The notes beneath the pieces are model-generated. The model ran no database searches. It had not been told where the DNA came from and saw only the letters and a program-made list of their open reading frames with translations. A program made the position numbers and the translations under genes. A stretch of DNA of 6,404 nucleotides from Spirochaetaceae bacterium (GTDB lineage Bacteria > Spirochaetota > Spirochaetia > Treponematales > Breznakiellaceae), in NCBI GenBank assembly GCA_031268255.1, contig JAIRXO010000108.1:1-6404 (forward strand). Direction: 5' to 3'. This document shows positions 5,339 to 6,404 of this stretch, piece by piece; position 1 is the first letter of the stretch; every line of letters begins with the position of its first letter.

Positions 5339-6089
5339 GGGGGCTGCCGCTTTCGGGGTCGAGGAAAGAAAGACCCTGGGCTTTTAGGGCAAGGGGCGGC
5401 CTGCCAGGGCCGCCACTGCTGTCCCCGACGCCGTCTCCAGGGCCGCCACTGCCGCACCCACCGTACACGGTATCCCCGGCTATGGGAAACCCAAGCCAGG
5501 CCATGTGGCAGCGTATCTGATGACGGAAACCCCTGGTAAGGGAAAGCTCCGCGTAGATATACTCTTTTTCGTCCGCCGCCTTTGCCTCAAGGAGTATTGT
5601 GCGGTACACCCTGTTCTTTCCCGCGCCGGGACGGCCCGCGTCAAATGGCACGGTTACCGGCCTCACGGCCTTTCTCCCCGGACCATAGGCCCTGAAAGCA
5701 CTTTCCACACAAAGGGGGCCCTCAGGCGGGAATGTTCCCCCAAGGCCGGGGGGAAGGGGAGGAAATCCGGGAAGCGCGGAAAACGAAGGCGCAAGCAGGG
5801 CGCCGTAACTTTTGACAATACGGTCATCTTCCTGCTGGCGTTTCAGGTTTTCAAAGGCTTCCTGGGTACGGGCGGCGAGGACCAGCCCGCTTGTTTCCCT
5901 GTCAAGGCGGTGGAGTATGCCGCCGTCCCCGGCTGTTTTCCCCCTGACGCGGCCCAGTTCGGGAAAGCGTTCAAGGCACCAGTGGAACAGGGTTTTTTCG
6001 CCCGAGGCGAGCGGAACGCTGTGCATGAAAGGCGGTTTATACAGGATGAGAAAAGAAGGGGCCTGGTACACGATACGGGGCTCGTCCAT
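5289..6089 (-). CDS. RluA-family pseudouridine synthase with a Gly-rich insertion
   Basis: This enzyme isomerises uridine to pseudouridine in rRNA or tRNA. The 266-residue protein begins directly with the catalytic fold (no S4 RNA-binding domain): FLILYKPP (13-20), then HRLDRETSG (60-68) with D63 as the catalytic aspartate, KSYGALL (93-99) with the conserved Tyr, and RGFRHQIRCHMAWLGFPIAGDTVYG (186-210), the second family motif. LALKAQGLSF (233-242) closes the fold. Between the last two blocks, residues 211-231 are an unusual Gly/Pro/Ser-rich insertion with SGGPG repeated 11 residues apart. Another stretch around 105-125 is also rich in Pro and Gly. The gene starts 3 bases after the preceding paralogue, with only a weak GGAAAAG upstream, so it is probably coupled to it. 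The target uridine cannot be assigned. Confidence 0.9.
   Translation of the reverse strand: MDEPRIVYQAPSFLILYKPPFMHSVPLASGEKTLFHWCLERFPELGRVRGKTAGDGGILHRLDRETSGLVLAARTQEAFENLKRQQEDDRIVKSYGALLAPSFSALPGFPPLPPGLGGTFPPEGPLCVESAFRAYGPGRKAVRPVTVPFDAGRPGAGKNRVYRTILLEAKAADEKEYIYAELSLTRGFRHQIRCHMAWLGFPIAGDTVYGGCGSGGPGDGVGDSSGGPGRPPLALKAQGLSFLDPESGSPLSFSLPPLPPTWTRSS
5404..5452. repeat. Two-copy in-frame direct repeat inside the pseudouridine synthase gene
   Basis: The 16-mer CCAGGGCCGCCACTGC occurs at 5404-5419 and again at 5437-5452, exactly 33 bases apart, so the offset is 11 codons and the frame is kept. It encodes the two SGGPG copies of the Gly-rich insertion. The sequence between copies has diverged, which suggests an old partial tandem duplication. 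Confidence 0.8.
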
Positions 6090-6092
6090 GGC

Positions 6093-6404
6093 TTACGCTT
6101 TTCCGTCGAGTGTACGGATCAGGTCCAGAAAGGCCCCCGGAAGGGGAGCGTCAAAACTCATGAGCCTTCCGTCAGGTATCTGTATACGCAGCCTCCTCGC
6201 GTGGAGCATCAGGGAGGCGTGAGGAAAATTTTTGTCCTTTTTTCCGTAGACCAGGTCTCCCAGTATGGGACAGCGCAGGTATTTCAGGTGAACCCGGAGC
6301 TGGTGGGTACGGCCTGTACGGGGGCGGAGCAGGAGCAGCGAGTAGCCCTGTCCGCCAAGCGTCCAGCTTTTAAGGACACGGTATCCTGTAAGGGCCCTCT
6401 TGCC
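6093..6404 (-). CDS. RluA-family pseudouridine synthase, C-terminal part (gene runs off the right edge)
   Basis: Reading the minus strand from the window edge gives 103 codons open to a TAA at 6093-6095. The peptide starts GKRALTGYRVLKSW, the usual segment before the second RluA motif, and then shows RTGRTHQLRVH (visible residues 29-39), CPILGDLVYG (45-54) and LMLHARRLRI (65-74). This is a canonical RluC/RluD-type C-terminal half. The catalytic HRLDxxTSG block must lie beyond the window, so activity cannot be judged here. It is clearly different from the neighbouring RluA-family protein, which has RGFRHQIRCH instead of RTGRTHQLRVH, so the two are old paralogues with probably different target uridines. 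Only 3 bases separate its stop from the next start, so they form an operon. Confidence 0.92.
   Translation of the reverse strand, partial: GKRALTGYRVLKSWTLGGQGYSLLLLRPRTGRTHQLRVHLKYLRCPILGDLVYGKKDKNFPHASLMLHARRLRIQIPDGRLMSFDAPLPGAFLDLIRTLDGKA

Noticed and set aside
5355..5385. Hairpin GGGGTC/GACCCT followed by GGGCTTTT as a folC terminator
   Set aside because: The stem is only 5-6 bp with an 11-base A/G-rich loop, the T run is four bases and not adjacent, and it lies inside conserved coding sequence of the facing gene.
1..6404. Mobile element, CRISPR array, toxin-antitoxin or other defence system
   Set aside because: No transposase, integrase, regularly spaced repeats or small gene pair is visible; all coding space is accounted for by housekeeping families.

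Overview
The window is 6.4 kb of ordinary, densely packed bacterial chromosome: one tRNA end and seven protein genes, almost no intergenic space and no mobile element, CRISPR array or phage gene. The gene set suggests a spirochaete, most likely a Treponema-like anaerobe with a moderately GC-rich genome. The reasons are a compact murC-yicC-cmk-mutY run, an archaeal-type CMP kinase of the kind recalled from spirochaetes, a MutY without its iron-sulfur cluster (described mainly from anaerobes), and a tRNA with no encoded CCA. This placement is inferred from memory of the families, not from a search.

Left edge (1-191): the 3' end of tRNA-Gly(TCC) on the + strand, then a short hairpin that can end transcription of the convergent operon, then about 100 bases of GC-rich, hairpin-forming sequence with short repeats and no gene.

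Left operon (minus strand, 3888 down to 192): murC, yicC, cmk, mutY. The first two junctions are 4-base ATGA overlaps and the third is a 6-base gap, so the four genes are probably co-transcribed and translationally coupled. They cover peptidoglycan precursor synthesis (MurC), RNA cleavage (YicC), pyrimidine nucleotide phosphorylation (Cmk) and oxidative-damage mismatch repair (MutY). They share an operon but no single pathway.

Divergent centre (3889-3952): only 64 bases separate the murC and folC starts. These two genes, both from the Mur ligase superfamily, are read in opposite directions. A good extended -10 faces folC and a -10-like hexamer faces murC, so the two promoters appear to overlap.

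Right side: folC (+ strand, 3953-5338) makes and polyglutamylates folate. It runs into the 3' end of a minus-strand pseudouridine synthase gene, overlapping it tail to tail by 50 bases. That gene lies 3 bases downstream of a second RluA-family gene, whose 5' part is beyond the right edge. The pair is a tandem of divergent paralogues acting on uridines in structured RNA.

No undescribed system was found. The points most worth a second look are the MutY variant (no cluster cysteines, Glu in place of the catalytic Asp, a winged-helix-like tail), the altered motifs in MurC, the Walker A change in Cmk, and the in-frame 33-base duplication in the first pseudouridine synthase.
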